In this document: piece by piece, positions 46,767-55,952 of the stretch
Layout: the number at the start of each line of letters is the position of its first letter
Position numbering within the stretch: position 1 is the first letter of the stretch
Origin: Actinoplanes solisilvae
Lineage (GTDB): Bacteria > Actinomycetota > Actinomycetes > Mycobacteriales > Micromonosporaceae
Direction: 5' to 3'
NCBI RefSeq assembly: GCF_003999975.1
Contig: NZ_RJAC01000002.1
Coordinates: forward strand, 434,001-498,000
DNA: 64,000 bases
Program-made: the position numbers and the translations under genes
The notes under the pieces: model-generated
Seen by the model: only the letters and a program-made list of their open reading frames with translations
What the model was told of the DNA's origin: nothing
Databases searched by the model: none

Positions 46767-47555
46767 ATGTATCTGTTCAACCGAAAGGCGTTGGCGGCGA
46801 TCGGTGCGGCGGCGGTCGCGATGTCGGGCGCGGCGATTCTGTTCGCCTCGCCGGCCCAGGCCGCGACGTCGGCCAAGGCGCAGGTCACCGGACAAAGGGG
46901 CAGTGTCGTCGAGTTCTCCGCCGCTTCGGGGCAGACGAACTCGCTGACCATCACGGTTTCCGGCCAGACGATCACGCTGAACGACCGGGTTGCCATCAAG
47001 GCCGGCAAGGGCTGCAAGGCGATCAAGGGCGACCGTACAAAGGTTCGATGCACGACGGTGGGTGTGCCGGGACAGGTCCAGGTCCGCCTCGGCAACAAGA
47101 ACGACAAGGTCGTCAACAAGTCGTCGCTCCCGATGGTCGTCGACGCCGGGTCGGGCAACGACCGGGTGTACGGCGGCTCAGGCGTCGAAACCGTCTACGG
47201 TGGCAGCGGCAACGACACCATCCACGGCAACGGCGGCCGCGACGAACTGCACGGGGACACCGGCAACGACTGGATCCGGGGCGGCTCCGGCAACGACACG
47301 CTCCTGGGTGGCTCGGGCCGCGACAACGTGTTCGGCGACAGCGGCAACGACTGGGTGATGGGCAGCGTGTTCGACGGCGACGTCCCCGACGGCGGCGACT
47401 GGCTGCACGGCGGCACCGGCAACGACCACGTCGGCGGCGACGCCGGCAACGACCGGATGTGGGGCAACGCGGGCAACGACGTCCTCGCCGGTGGCCCCGG
47501 CCGCGACCAGATCTCCGGCGGTCCGGGCAAGGACACGATCCGCCACGGCTGGTAA
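46767..47555 (+). CDS. Secreted RTX-type calcium-binding repeat protein
   Basis: 262 residues. Signal peptide 1-32 ending SPAQA. Residues ~33-128 are a beta-rich domain with two Cys (KGCKA, VRCTT). Residues ~130-258 hold about ten nonapeptide repeats of the GGxGxDxUx kind (for example GGSGNDTIHGNGGRDELHG), which wind into a Ca2+-binding beta roll. It has a Sec signal rather than a type I secretion tail, so the roll should fold outside in calcium. GGGGGA precedes the ATG. Function unknown beyond binding calcium; it ends at a strong terminator. Confidence 0.85.
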   Translation: MYLFNRKALAAIGAAAVAMSGAAILFASPAQAATSAKAQVTGQRGSVVEFSAASGQTNSLTITVSGQTITLNDRVAIKAGKGCKAIKGDRTKVRCTTVGVPGQVQVRLGNKNDKVVNKSSLPMVVDAGSGNDRVYGGSGVETVYGGSGNDTIHGNGGRDELHGDTGNDWIRGGSGNDTLLGGSGRDNVFGDSGNDWVMGSVFDGDVPDGGDWLHGGTGNDHVGGDAGNDRMWGNAGNDVLAGGPGRDQISGGPGKDTIRHGW

Positions 47556-47560
47556 TCCGA

Positions 47561-47599
47561 CGCCGAATGCCCCCACCCGGTCGGGTGGGGGCATTGGCG
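47561..47599. terminator. Bidirectional intrinsic terminator-like hairpin
   Basis: A perfect 12-bp stem (ATGCCCCCACCC with GGGTGGGGGCAT, 4-base loop) is extended by CGCC/GGCG. It separates the convergent RTX and hydrolase genes. Confidence 0.8.
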
Positions 47600-47601
47600 T
47601 G

Positions 47602-48426
47602 TCAGGAGGAGAATTCGCGGCGGAACCACTCGACGGCCAGGCGGTCGACCTCGCGGGCCTGGGGAGTCTGCGGGGCTGCTTCGATGCCGGGCTCGTCGGC
47701 CAGGGCGTGCGCCATGTCCGGCACGACCTGGTGGTCAACGGTCGCACCACGGCCGGCGAGTTCAGCGACGATTTTCTCGACCGGTCCGATGAATCCGTCG
47801 TACGAGTCCGAGGCGCCAGTGATGTAGCGAAGCGCGACCCCGTCGAGGTCGGCCGCCCGAGCGAGGAAGTCGAGGCGGGCCGCGATCTGGTTCGACGGCG
47901 GGGTCCAGTGATACTTCGCGTCGTGGGCGGCGGCGATCGCGTTGATCGAGTCACGCAGCCGGACGACCGGGTTGACCAGCACGGCGACGCGCGCGACGGG
48001 CCGCCCCTCGGCCGCCACGAGCTGGGCCGCGGCGGCACCCATCGAGCCGCCGAGCAGCCCGATCGGCACGTCGGCGTCGATCTCGAACCGCTCGCGGATC
48101 GCCGCGAACGCGGCCGGGAACTCGTCGAGGGCGCCGAGCACCACGTGGCGGTGCACGTTGAGCACAGCGTCCTCGAGAACGAGCTGCCAGATGTCGGTCT
48201 CGGGCAGACGGGAGCCGCTCATCGGCAGGCCGAGGTAGACCCGCCAGGCGTCGAGGCCGTCCAGCGGCAGAGCCGCGGCGAAGGCGACCTCCGTGCGGGG
48301 CGCGTCGAGCAGGTGGTAGCCGACGACGACCGGCGCATCGGACCGGGCGCCGCCCGCGGGCGGCGAGACGACGTACGGAACGCCGGCCGCGACTCCCGAA
48401 AACTCCATGCCTAATTCGTACGCCAT
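47602..48426 (-). CDS. Alpha/beta hydrolase
   Basis: 274 residues from ATG 48426. The nucleophile elbow GLLGGSMGAAAAQL (Ser in GGSMG) lies near residue 140; the Asp in TGASDSYDGF and the His in PDMAHALADE complete the triad near the end. The fold and VVVGYHLLDAPRTEVAFAAALPLDG start resemble dienelactone-hydrolase or S9-like esterases. Substrate unknown. Start codon choice is moderately secure; ATG 48408 is an alternative. The terminator hairpin follows the stop. Confidence 0.82.
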   Translation of the reverse strand: MAYELGMEFSGVAAGVPYVVSPPAGGARSDAPVVVGYHLLDAPRTEVAFAAALPLDGLDAWRVYLGLPMSGSRLPETDIWQLVLEDAVLNVHRHVVLGALDEFPAAFAAIRERFEIDADVPIGLLGGSMGAAAAQLVAAEGRPVARVAVLVNPVVRLRDSINAIAAAHDAKYHWTPPSNQIAARLDFLARAADLDGVALRYITGASDSYDGFIGPVEKIVAELAGRGATVDHQVVPDMAHALADEPGIEAAPQTPQAREVDRLAVEWFRREFSS

Positions 48427-48524
48427 CTCGCCGGCCGCCGTGGCCCATTGACAACGCATAGATAACTGTCTTTATTGTTAGGAGTCTTGCCAATCCCCTT
48501 CGAACTGGCAGCGAGGTATCCCCC

Positions 48525-49301
48525 ATGCGCAAGCTGCTCGCCATCGTCGTGCCGGCCGTCGTCGTCGGCGCGTTGAGCGCCCTCGGTATCACCAACGCGT
48601 CGGCCGCCGCCCTCGACCCGACCGTCGCCCCCGGCGGCAACTTCAACCTCTCGGTCTGGAGCCTGCAGCTGCCGATCGGCTCGCCCGGCAGCCCCGAGAC
48701 GATCCCGCCGTCGCGGCTCAAGGGCGCCAACGGCTACAGCAACCCGGCGTATTTCTGGACCGACAAGAACGACGGCTCGATGACCTTCTGGGCGCCGGAG
48801 AAGGGCGTGACCACGCCGAACTCGAAGTATGCCCGTTCCGAGCTGCGCGAGATGAACGCCAACGGCTCGGCCGCCGACTGGCCGCTCGCCGGCAACCACA
48901 CGCTCAGCGCCGACCTGCGGATCGTCTCGGTGACCAAGAACGTGGCGGTCGGCCAGGTGAAGCTCGGAACCGGTGGCACGTCGACGAAGCCGCTGCTCGA
49001 GCTCTACTACCGGCCCAACGGCGACATCTACCTCGGCCAGCAGCGCAGCCCGACCGACGGGCAGACGCTCTACAAGGTGGGCAGCGTGCCGCTCGGGCAG
49101 CGCTGGACCTACGTCATCAACGTCTCGGGCAACCGCGCCACGCTGACCGTGAACGGCAGCCGCACCACCTACACGATCCCGTCGTCGTTCAACCCCTACA
49201 GGCAGTATTTCAAGGCCGGCTCGTACAACCAGTCATCGTCGGAGAGCACCACCAACGGGGCCAAGGTGAAGTTCTACAGCCTCACCGTCAACCACGCCTG
49301 A
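48525..49301 (+). CDS. Polysaccharide lyase family 7 (alginate lyase-like), atypical active site
   Basis: 258 residues. Signal peptide 1-28 (ending ASA), then one PL7 jelly roll. The RSELR motif is at 104-108 and YFKAGSYNQ at 228-236, both as in alginate lyases. The third signature, normally QIH or QVH, reads QVK at 144-146, so the usual His is replaced by Lys; substrate or activity may differ. GAGG precedes the ATG by 8 bases. The upstream 48460-48500 stretch is AT-rich with an inverted TAAC/GTTA pair that may be an operator. Alginate itself is not an expected soil substrate; a related uronan is possible. Confidence 0.85.
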   Translation: MRKLLAIVVPAVVVGALSALGITNASAAALDPTVAPGGNFNLSVWSLQLPIGSPGSPETIPPSRLKGANGYSNPAYFWTDKNDGSMTFWAPEKGVTTPNSKYARSELREMNANGSAADWPLAGNHTLSADLRIVSVTKNVAVGQVKLGTGGTSTKPLLELYYRPNGDIYLGQQRSPTDGQTLYKVGSVPLGQRWTYVINVSGNRATLTVNGSRTTYTIPSSFNPYRQYFKAGSYNQSSSESTTNGAKVKFYSLTVNHA

Positions 49302-49304
49302 CCG

Positions 49305-49446
49305 TACGATGTAGTCGGCTCGCTGCCAGGGTCGGTCCTCAAGGAAGAACGGCACCTCCCACTCGCGCACCGCGTCGGCCTCATCGTCGCCGCCTTGAGG
49401 ACCGACGACGAGCTCTTCGATCGCGGCCTCGACCTCGTGCTCGACG
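49305..49446 (-). pseudogene. Possible gene remnant
   Basis: An open frame on the minus strand through this gap reads plausibly as protein (AIEELVVGPQGGDDEADAV, then EWEVPFFLEDRPWQRADYIV), unlike random high-GC sequence. It has no start codon of its own, runs on antisense into the PL7 gene and stops at 49233. I do not recognise the family. It may be the end of a gene cut when the PL7 gene or the TetR gene arrived. Confidence 0.3.
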
Positions 49447-49480
49447 CCCCCGGCCGGTCGTGATCACGACCGGCCGGGGG
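49447..49480. terminator. 34-bp perfect palindrome at the TetR gene's stop
   Basis: The palindrome is centred on TGATCA at 49461-49466, with arms of 17 bases rich in C/G. The stop codon of the minus-strand TetR gene lies in its centre. It should form a strong hairpin in RNA from either strand. Confidence 0.7.
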
Positions 49481-50012
49481 CCAGCGCGTTCGCGAGCGTG
49501 CGGGTCAGCAGGTCGAGCACCTGGTGGCGCGACGAGTCCTTGCGTTCGCCGAGGTAGGCCCACGCGGCGTAGAGCTGGGACCAGAGCAGGCTCAGCACCC
49601 AGTCGGCCGGCAACTGCGGGTCGATGGAGCCGTCGTTGTGACCGCGCTCGATGACCCGTACGAGGAATTGCTCGTCCTGGGAGTCCCAGCATTCGCCGCC
49701 CTGGCCGCTGAACATGAGCGAGAGCAGCGAGCCAAGGTCGAAGTACTCCCGGCAGAGCCGCAGCAGGGCCTCGGCGCCGGTTCCGCGCTCGAGATCGGCC
49801 AGGGTCGCCGCGCGCACGAGACGCTCGCCGCCCTCGGCGCCGACCGCCGCGAGCAGGTCGGCGCGCTCGGCGAAGTAGCGGTGCAGCGTGGTCCGCCCGA
49901 CCTGGGCCGCGGCGGCGATGTCGCCCAGCGAGCAGGCCGGGTTTCCGGCCAGCAGGTCGATCGCGGCATCGATGATCGCCTGCCGCGTGCGGTTCTTCAC
50001 TCCTGACGTCAC
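49464..50012 (-). CDS. TetR family transcriptional regulator
   Basis: 182 residues from GTG 50012, 6 bases after TATAGT. HTH at about 6-50: AIIDAAIDLLAGNPACSLGDIAAAAQVGRTTLHRYF in two recognisable halves. The C-terminal domain has a Trp-rich ending (WVLSLLWSQLYAAWAYLGE). It is divergent from an ABC exporter gene with a palindrome between them, so it probably represses that exporter. A longer open frame to 50300 runs through the exporter gene and is rejected. Confidence 0.87.
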   Translation of the reverse strand: MTSGVKNRTRQAIIDAAIDLLAGNPACSLGDIAAAAQVGRTTLHRYFAERADLLAAVGAEGGERLVRAATLADLERGTGAEALLRLCREYFDLGSLLSLMFSGQGGECWDSQDEQFLVRVIERGHNDGSIDPQLPADWVLSLLWSQLYAAWAYLGERKDSSRHQVLDLLTRTLANALAPGRS

Positions 50013-50018
50013 GGCCAC

Positions 50019-50024
50019 ACTATA
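50019..50024 (-). promoter_or_regulatory. -10 hexamer (TATAGT), leaderless start
   Basis: TATAGT lies 6 bases before GTG 50012. Confidence 0.45.
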
Positions 50025-50047
50025 AAGGAATTGGCATTGCCCGCGAT

Positions 50048-50063
50048 GGAACAACTGTGTTCC
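50048..50063. promoter_or_regulatory. Palindrome, possible TetR operator
   Basis: GGAACAACTGTGTTCC is a perfect 6-4-6 palindrome 10 bases before the ABC exporter ATG and between the divergent genes. Confidence 0.55.
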
Positions 50064-50073
50064 ACTACGAATC

Positions 50074-51789
50074 ATGCGGATTCTGCTGAGTCTCCTTCGC
50101 CCGCACTGGCCGGTGCTCGCCCTCGGTCTGGTTCTAGGCCTGATCTCGAACGCCGCCAACCTGGCCGCCCCGCTCGCCACCAAGCGGATCATCGACACGC
50201 TCGGTACCGGCGACGCCCTGGCCGGCCCGATCAGCCTGCTGCTCGTGCTCGTGGTGGTCGGCGCGGTCATCGGCCTCTGGCAGTGGATCCTGCTGGGCAC
50301 CCTCGCCGAACAGGTCGTCCTCGACGCCCGCGTCTCGGTGATCCAGCGCTACTTCCGCGCCCGGCTGGCCGAGCTGACCGGCCGACCGACCGGCGAGCTG
50401 GTCACCCGGGTCACGGCCGACCCCGGCCTGCTGCACGCGGCCTCGTCCAGCATCGTCGGCCTGATCAACGCGTCGCTGGCCTTCGTCGCGACCCTGGTGC
50501 TGATGGGCACGCTCGACCTGGTGCTGCTGCTCTGCACCCTGGCCGCCGTCACGGTCGTGGGCGTGGTCATGGCCGTGCTGCTGCCCACGATCTCGAAGTC
50601 GCAGAAGGCCGCGCAGGACGCGGTCGGCGCCCTGGGCGGCGAGCTCGAGGGCACGCTGCGGGCGATGCGTACGGTGAAGGCGAGCCGGGCCGAGGAGCGG
50701 CAGGGCACCCGCGTCGAGAAGGACGCGCGCCGGGCCGCCTCGTTCAACGTGAAGGCCGCACGCCGGGCCGCGTGGGTCTGGACGGTCTCGTGGAGCGGCG
50801 TCTCGTTCGCCGTGATCGCGGTGCTGGGCGTCGGGGCGTGGCGCGCCGACGCCGGCCTGCTCGAGGTCAGCAGCCTGATCGCGTTCCTGCTCTACGCGTT
50901 CCAGCTGATGGGCCCGATCGGCGAGCTGACCCAGAACGTGACGGCGCTCCAGTCGGGCATCGCCGCCGCCCGGCGCATCAGCGAGGTCTACGCCATGAAG
51001 GAGGAGACGTCCGATCCTCAGCCCGGCTCTCGCGTCGACGGACCTGTGCTGGCCCTCCGCAACGTCACCCTGCGCTACTCCGAGGACGCCCGGCCCGCCC
51101 TCGACGACGTGACCATCCAGATTCCGTCGCGTGGGCACACGGCCATCGTCGGCCCGTCCGGAGCCGGTAAGACGTCGCTGTTCTCACTGCTGCTGCGCTT
51201 CCTCGACCCGCAGCGGGGCGAGATCTACCTGCACGGCCGGCCCTATCAGTCGCTCACTCACAGCGAGATCCGGGCCGAACTGGCGTACGTGGAACAGGAA
51301 GCGCCCGTCGTCCCGGGCACCATTCGCGAGAACGTCCTGTTCAGCCGCCCCGACGCCACCGAGGAGGAGCTCACGTCGGTGATCGAGCGGGTGCGCCTGG
51401 CCGACAAGGTCGCCTCCCTGCCGCTGGGCCTCGACACCCCGCTGTCCGGCGCCGAGCTCTCCGGTGGCGAGCGTCAGCGGATAGCGTTGGCCCGAGCCCT
51501 CGTACGCACCCCCGCCGTGCTGCTGCTCGACGAGGCGACCGCCCAGGTGGACGCCTTGACGGAGGCCGCGCTGCAAGACTGCGTACGGGAGAAGGCCTCG
51601 ACCTCAGCCGTCGTGACCATTGCCCACAGGTTGTCCACAGTGATCGAGGCCGACCGCATCATCGTCCTCGACAACGGCCACGTCCGCGCGATCGGCACCC
51701 ACGAGTCCCTCCTCGCCTCCGACGACCTCTACCGCGGCCTGGTAGAGGCCTTGCGCATAGCCGTTCCGATGACCCCCGCGGTGCCGTAA
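50074..51789 (+). CDS. ABC exporter with fused membrane and ATPase domains
   Basis: 571 residues. Six membrane helices (about 8-290) with the type IV exporter pattern, then an ATPase domain with Walker A GPSGAGKTSLF, signature [12 protein letters not shown], Walker B VLLLDEATAQVD and switch His in IAHRLST. Half-transporters of this kind act as homodimers and export lipids, peptides or drugs. It is divergent from a TetR gene with an operator-like palindrome, which suggests drug-inducible efflux. No partner half-transporter follows. Confidence 0.92.
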   Translation: MRILLSLLRPHWPVLALGLVLGLISNAANLAAPLATKRIIDTLGTGDALAGPISLLLVLVVVGAVIGLWQWILLGTLAEQVVLDARVSVIQRYFRARLAELTGRPTGELVTRVTADPGLLHAASSSIVGLINASLAFVATLVLMGTLDLVLLLCTLAAVTVVGVVMAVLLPTISKSQKAAQDAVGALGGELEGTLRAMRTVKASRAEERQGTRVEKDARRAASFNVKAARRAAWVWTVSWSGVSFAVIAVLGVGAWRADAGLLEVSSLIAFLLYAFQLMGPIGELTQNVTALQSGIAAARRISEVYAMKEETSDPQPGSRVDGPVLALRNVTLRYSEDARPALDDVTIQIPSRGHTAIVGPSGAGKTSLFSLLLRFLDPQRGEIYLHGRPYQSLTHSEIRAELAYVEQEAPVVPGTIRENVLFSRPDATEEELTSVIERVRLADKVASLPLGLDTPLSGAELSGGERQRIALARALVRTPAVLLLDEATAQVDALTEAALQDCVREKASTSAVVTIAHRLSTVIEADRIIVLDNGHVRAIGTHESLLASDDLYRGLVEALRIAVPMTPAVP

Positions 51790-51830
51790 CTTCTTGGTCG
51801 TAGGCCTCCCCGCGGCCGTGAAGGAGGCCC

Positions 51831-54572
51831 ATGGCGCTCGGCGACCGGCTCACCGCGGTCGCGGTGCTCGGTGGGCTGCGGCAGCGGTCGTGGTCGGTAC
51901 TGATCGTGGCCGCGTTCCTCGTGCTGGCCGCGGCGGGGTCGGCCGGGCCGATGTTCGCCGAGGCCTCCGACAACGCCGCGTTCCAGGTGCAGCGCGACGC
52001 CATCCCGGCGACCGCCCGGCAGAACGACGCGGCCGTGGTGCGGGTGTCGGCCGACATCGGGCCCCGCAGCATCGACCAGAAGCCGGTCCTGGCCGATCTC
52101 GGGTCGGTGCCGGGGCTGACCGAGCCCGACCTGACCGGCGGTTCGCTCGGCGCCGAGCTGGCCGCACCCCAGTTCTGGGGGTTCTGGGCCGGAGCGGGCG
52201 GCCGGCTGGAACGGGGGCGGCTCTTCGCGGTCGAGTCGCCGGAGTCCGAGTTGGTGGTGGTCGACGCGGCGGGCGGGGAAGGGCTGTGGCTGCCGCAACC
52301 GTTGGCCGCCGCACTCGCCGTCAAGCCCGGGGACCAGCTTCAGCTCACCCTTCGCCAGGGTGCCCGAGGCAAGCCCAATACGACCCCGACGACCGTACGG
52401 GGAATCTATGCCGTCGATGCCGGTGGGCGTCTTCCGGCCGACCTGCCGGACCGCCGGAAGTGGGCTTTGCGCAGCGGGGACACGCCGGGCGACACCGAGT
52501 TCGAGACCCTGCCGGCGCACCTGTTGATCGGTGACGTCGCGACGGTCGAACGGCTCGCGGCGGCAGTGGATGATCGCATCTTCTGGTCGGTGGAGTCGGC
52601 GCTGGACCCGGGCGCGACGCTGGCCGAGGCGCGACGCACTGCCAGCGACGTCGAACTGCTGCGCCAACGCTACGCACAGAACCAGCCCGCCCTCGAAGAC
52701 AGTCCGGCCGCGCTGCGCTTCGCGACGGGCATCGGCCGCATCGTCGCAACGGCCCAGGCCACCACCGATGCCGTACGCCACCGCACGCAGCCCGTCGAAT
52801 GGGCGGCCGTCGCGGTCGGCCTCGCCTCGGTGGCCGCCGTCGGCCTGCTGTCAGCGCGGCGCCGTTCGCGAGAACTGCGCCACGCCGTCGCCGTGGGGCT
52901 GTCGCCGCTGCGCGTGGGTGGCTTGTGGCTGCTCGAATTCCTGCTGCCGGCCGTCATCGGGGCCGCGCTGGGCTGGCTCGTCGCCTGGCAGCTCGTGACC
53001 CGTCTCGGACCGCCGGGGACGATCGAGGAGTCGCTCTCCACCTCCGCGTCCGGAGCGGTCGTCGCGGCGCTGGCCGGCCTGCTCGCGGTCGCCGTGATCG
53101 GCACCGCAGCGACGGCGAGGCTTGTGCGACCCGCGACGCCCACCACCACTCGGCGGCTGCTGCCGTGGGGTTCGATGCTGGTGATCGCCGCGTTGATCGC
53201 CGCCGCGAGCCTGATCGGAGCGGGCGGCCCGGCCGGAGGCATCGACCTGCTCGTGCCGCTGCTGGTTCTCGCCGCCGTGGGCGCGGTCGCCGGGTGGTTG
53301 CCCGGCCTGCTCGCGGGCGGCCGGATGTCGTCCTCGCCCGTGTTGTGGCTGGCCCGGCGACGTCTCGGATCGGGCGGCACGGAGCGGCGGCTGACCGTCG
53401 TCGTGGTCACCGCCGGCCTGGGGATGCTGCTGTTCGCGCTCTCCGCCGTGCAGACGACCGCGATGTCGGCCGACGACCGTGTCGCTGTGGCCGCGGGCGC
53501 GGAGGGTGTCGGCGTACTCGAAGGATCGTGGCAGCTCGACGACGCCGCGGTGCTCGTCCCGCCCGAGGACCCGTTCCGGCCGTACACCGACCAGCCCGTG
53601 CCCGGCGTACGCGTGCCGCCTTTGCCCTCGGGAAACACGGTCGTGTGGCGGACCGACGTGCGCACGCTGCTCGACGACGATCAGAAGGATCTGCTGGTCA
53701 TCGACCCGTCGTCGTTCGCTTCCGTCGCGATGTGGGGCCGTGGCCCCGATCTGGCCGCGGCGCGCCGGGCCGTAGCGGACCTGACCGCCGAACCGGCCGA
53801 CGATGGGGGCCGGCCACGGGTGATCGCGGTGGGTGACCCCGCCTCGGAGGGCGTCGACACGATCCGTATGCAGGTCGGCTTCTCCGATCAGTACATGCAG
53901 GTCGCCGCACGGGTGCCCGCCTTCCCCGGCATGCGGGGACGACCGATGTACGTCGTCGCGGCCGACCCGGCGCTCGGCAAGCTCTCCCACGAGGACCCCC
54001 GCCTGCGCCCCCGCAACCAGCAGCGCAACCAAGTCTTCACGAACGCCTATCTGTGGAGCTCGGCCGGCTTCGACGGCGTCCAGGCCGTCCTTCTCCCGCG
54101 CGGTGTGCAACCGGAACGCGTCAACACCGCCGACACCCTGCGACAGGACGGGGCGTACGTGGCCACGAGCCGGGCGCGCGGCTATCAGGTCGCGATTGCC
54201 GGCTACCTGGCGTTGCTGGCGATCCTGACGCTGTGTGTCTATGCACAACGGACGACGGTGCTGCGCCGTCCCGCCGATCTCATGCTGGCCCGCGTCGGTC
54301 TGGGCCGTAAGCGGATCAGCCGCGCCCGAACCGTCGAGTTCGTGCTGCTCACGGCGATCGCTCTCGTGGGCGCCGGGGCCGGCGTGGCTCTGCTCGCTCC
54401 GCTGGCCGCGCGGTTGCTCGACGACCAACCACTGTTGTTGCCACGCCTCACGTTCCAGCTCTCCCCGATCGGATTGGCGATCACAGCGGCCGCGGCCGTC
54501 GTCGCGACCGTGCTGGCTTCCTTCTCGACCTCATCCACCGCGTCGGAGGAGGCGGCCTACCGTGACGACTGA
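51831..54572 (+). CDS. FtsX-family ABC permease, large
   Basis: 913 residues. N-terminal helix about 20-40, a ~270-residue extracytoplasmic domain, three helices (about 325-440), two helices (about 455-500), one more (about 525-545), a second extracytoplasmic domain (about 550-785) and three final helices. This is the duplicated FtsX type seen in actinobacteria next to a small ATPase. AGGAGG precedes the ATG. The stop overlaps the ATPase start. Substrate unknown; export of lipoproteins or antimicrobial compounds is the usual guess. Confidence 0.85.
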   Translation: MALGDRLTAVAVLGGLRQRSWSVLIVAAFLVLAAAGSAGPMFAEASDNAAFQVQRDAIPATARQNDAAVVRVSADIGPRSIDQKPVLADLGSVPGLTEPDLTGGSLGAELAAPQFWGFWAGAGGRLERGRLFAVESPESELVVVDAAGGEGLWLPQPLAAALAVKPGDQLQLTLRQGARGKPNTTPTTVRGIYAVDAGGRLPADLPDRRKWALRSGDTPGDTEFETLPAHLLIGDVATVERLAAAVDDRIFWSVESALDPGATLAEARRTASDVELLRQRYAQNQPALEDSPAALRFATGIGRIVATAQATTDAVRHRTQPVEWAAVAVGLASVAAVGLLSARRRSRELRHAVAVGLSPLRVGGLWLLEFLLPAVIGAALGWLVAWQLVTRLGPPGTIEESLSTSASGAVVAALAGLLAVAVIGTAATARLVRPATPTTTRRLLPWGSMLVIAALIAAASLIGAGGPAGGIDLLVPLLVLAAVGAVAGWLPGLLAGGRMSSSPVLWLARRRLGSGGTERRLTVVVVTAGLGMLLFALSAVQTTAMSADDRVAVAAGAEGVGVLEGSWQLDDAAVLVPPEDPFRPYTDQPVPGVRVPPLPSGNTVVWRTDVRTLLDDDQKDLLVIDPSSFASVAMWGRGPDLAAARRAVADLTAEPADDGGRPRVIAVGDPASEGVDTIRMQVGFSDQYMQVAARVPAFPGMRGRPMYVVAADPALGKLSHEDPRLRPRNQQRNQVFTNAYLWSSAGFDGVQAVLLPRGVQPERVNTADTLRQDGAYVATSRARGYQVAIAGYLALLAILTLCVYAQRTTVLRRPADLMLARVGLGRKRISRARTVEFVLLTAIALVGAGAGVALLAPLAARLLDDQPLLLPRLTFQLSPIGLAITAAAAVVATVLASFSTSSTASEEAAYRDD

Positions 54573-55365
54573 ACCCCTGCTCGAGGGCCGCGAACTGCTC
54601 CAGTTGTACGCCGCCCGCACCGGCCCGACCCAGGCCCTGCGCGGCGTCGACGTCACCGTGAGCAGCGGCCGGATCAGCGCCATCACCGGCCCGTCCGGCA
54701 GCGGCAAGTCAACCCTGCTCGCCGTTCTGGCCCTGCGGGAACGCCCGGCCGGCGGCGAGCTGCGCCACGGCGGCCGCCTGGTCTCCACCCTGTCCCGCCG
54801 CGAACTGCGAACCCTGCGCCGCCGCGAGATCGGCTGGGTCTCTCAACGCCCCGCCCACAGCCTGTTCCCGCAGCTCGACGCCCGTGCCCAGATCGCCCAG
54901 ATGGCGTCACTTCGCGGCGTACGAGTCGACGTCGACGCGGCGCTGGCCGAGGTCGAACTGACATCCCGCGCCAACGCCCGTCCCGCGATATTGTCCGGCG
55001 GCGAACAGCAGCGCCTGGCCGTGGCCGCAGCCGCCGTAGGAGCCCCCGCCCTGCTCATAGCCGACGAGCCAACCGCAGAACTGGACGACGACTCGGCAAC
55101 GCTGGTGCTACGCCTGCTGCGAGCACGGGCCACCGAGGGCAGCGCCGTCGTGCTCGCCACCCACGACGCCCGAGCCATCGACACCGCCGACACCGTGCTG
55201 CGCTTGCGGCACGGCGTGCTCTCCGGCTCCGGCCAGGACCGTACCGCAAGCCTCGACGGCCTGGGCCGCTTGCAACTCCCCGTTGAGGCGCTACCCCTCT
55301 TCCCGGACGGCCGGGTGGTAGTCACCATCGTCGACGGCCACGTGGAACTCCACCCTCCGGCATGA
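54562..55365 (+). CDS. ABC transporter ATP-binding protein
   Basis: 267 residues from GTG 54562, overlapping the permease gene by 11 bases. Walker [12 protein letters not shown], signature LSGGEQQRLAVA, Walker B LLIADEPTAELD and switch His in ATHD. LolD/MacB-like but with a longer, Arg-rich region before the Q loop (VSQRPAHSLF). The C-terminal ~60 residues form an extra domain (PLFPDGRVVVTIVDGHVELH). It should energise the FtsX-type permease encoded upstream. Confidence 0.9.
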   Translation: MTTEPLLEGRELLQLYAARTGPTQALRGVDVTVSSGRISAITGPSGSGKSTLLAVLALRERPAGGELRHGGRLVSTLSRRELRTLRRREIGWVSQRPAHSLFPQLDARAQIAQMASLRGVRVDVDAALAEVELTSRANARPAILSGGEQQRLAVAAAAVGAPALLIADEPTAELDDDSATLVLRLLRARATEGSAVVLATHDARAIDTADTVLRLRHGVLSGSGQDRTASLDGLGRLQLPVEALPLFPDGRVVVTIVDGHVELHPPA

Positions 55366-55465
55366 CAGCCCAGGGCTCCCGACCCGGGTGGTCACCGGCT
55401 CGATCCCCGGGCCGGCCGGGCGATGCTTCTCCGCGTCAAGTCAAGCAAGCGCTGAGGAGCAAGTC

Positions 55466-55915
55466 ATGGCCACGATTCACCTTCACGAGACGACCACCGC
55501 CACCCCCGAGCAGTTCCTGGCCGCGCTGACCGACTTCGGCCCCGGCCGGGCCCAGTTGTTCAGCGCCACCTCCGACGACCTCCTCCTGGTGCACGCCCGC
55601 ACCGCCACGACCGCCGACGTCACCGAGGGCACCGCCGCCGCCTGGGAGCGCCTGCGGTACGACTGGTCCGACCCGACCCGAGTCGTCATGAAGACCGTCG
55701 ACTCCAACCTGTGGGGCGGAGCCTCCGGCCACACCTACACGCTCACCCGAAACCCCGACGGCACCACAGCCATCGACGCCGTCGTCGTCCGCGAGGGCAA
55801 AGACTTCAAGGGCAAGCTGACCGGCTTCCTCCTCGGCACCGTCGCGAAGGGCGCCCTGGCGAAGGCCCTGGCCAACACCGTCAAGGCCGTCGAGGCCCGC
55901 CACTCACTCGTCTGA
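55466..55915 (+). CDS. SRPBCC family protein
   Basis: 149 residues. The start TIHLHETTTATPEQFLAALTDFG and the middle YTLTRNPDGTTAIDAVVVREGKDFKG fit the helix-grip (START/polyketide cyclase-like) fold, ending in a long C-terminal helix (LAKALANTVKAVEAR). Such proteins bind hydrophobic ligands; no specific role is evident. GAGGAGC precedes the ATG by 5 bases; a GTG-initiated longer frame from 55388 lacks support. Confidence 0.8.
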   Translation: MATIHLHETTTATPEQFLAALTDFGPGRAQLFSATSDDLLLVHARTATTADVTEGTAAAWERLRYDWSDPTRVVMKTVDSNLWGGASGHTYTLTRNPDGTTAIDAVVVREGKDFKGKLTGFLLGTVAKGALAKALANTVKAVEARHSLV

Positions 55916-55939
55916 GAGGACCCCATAAAGATCGGCTCG

Positions 55940-55945
55940 TAACAT
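55940..55945 (+). promoter_or_regulatory. -10 hexamer (TAACAT), leaderless start
   Basis: TAACAT lies 7 bases before ATG 55953. Confidence 0.45.
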
Positions 55946-55952
55946 TGATCCC

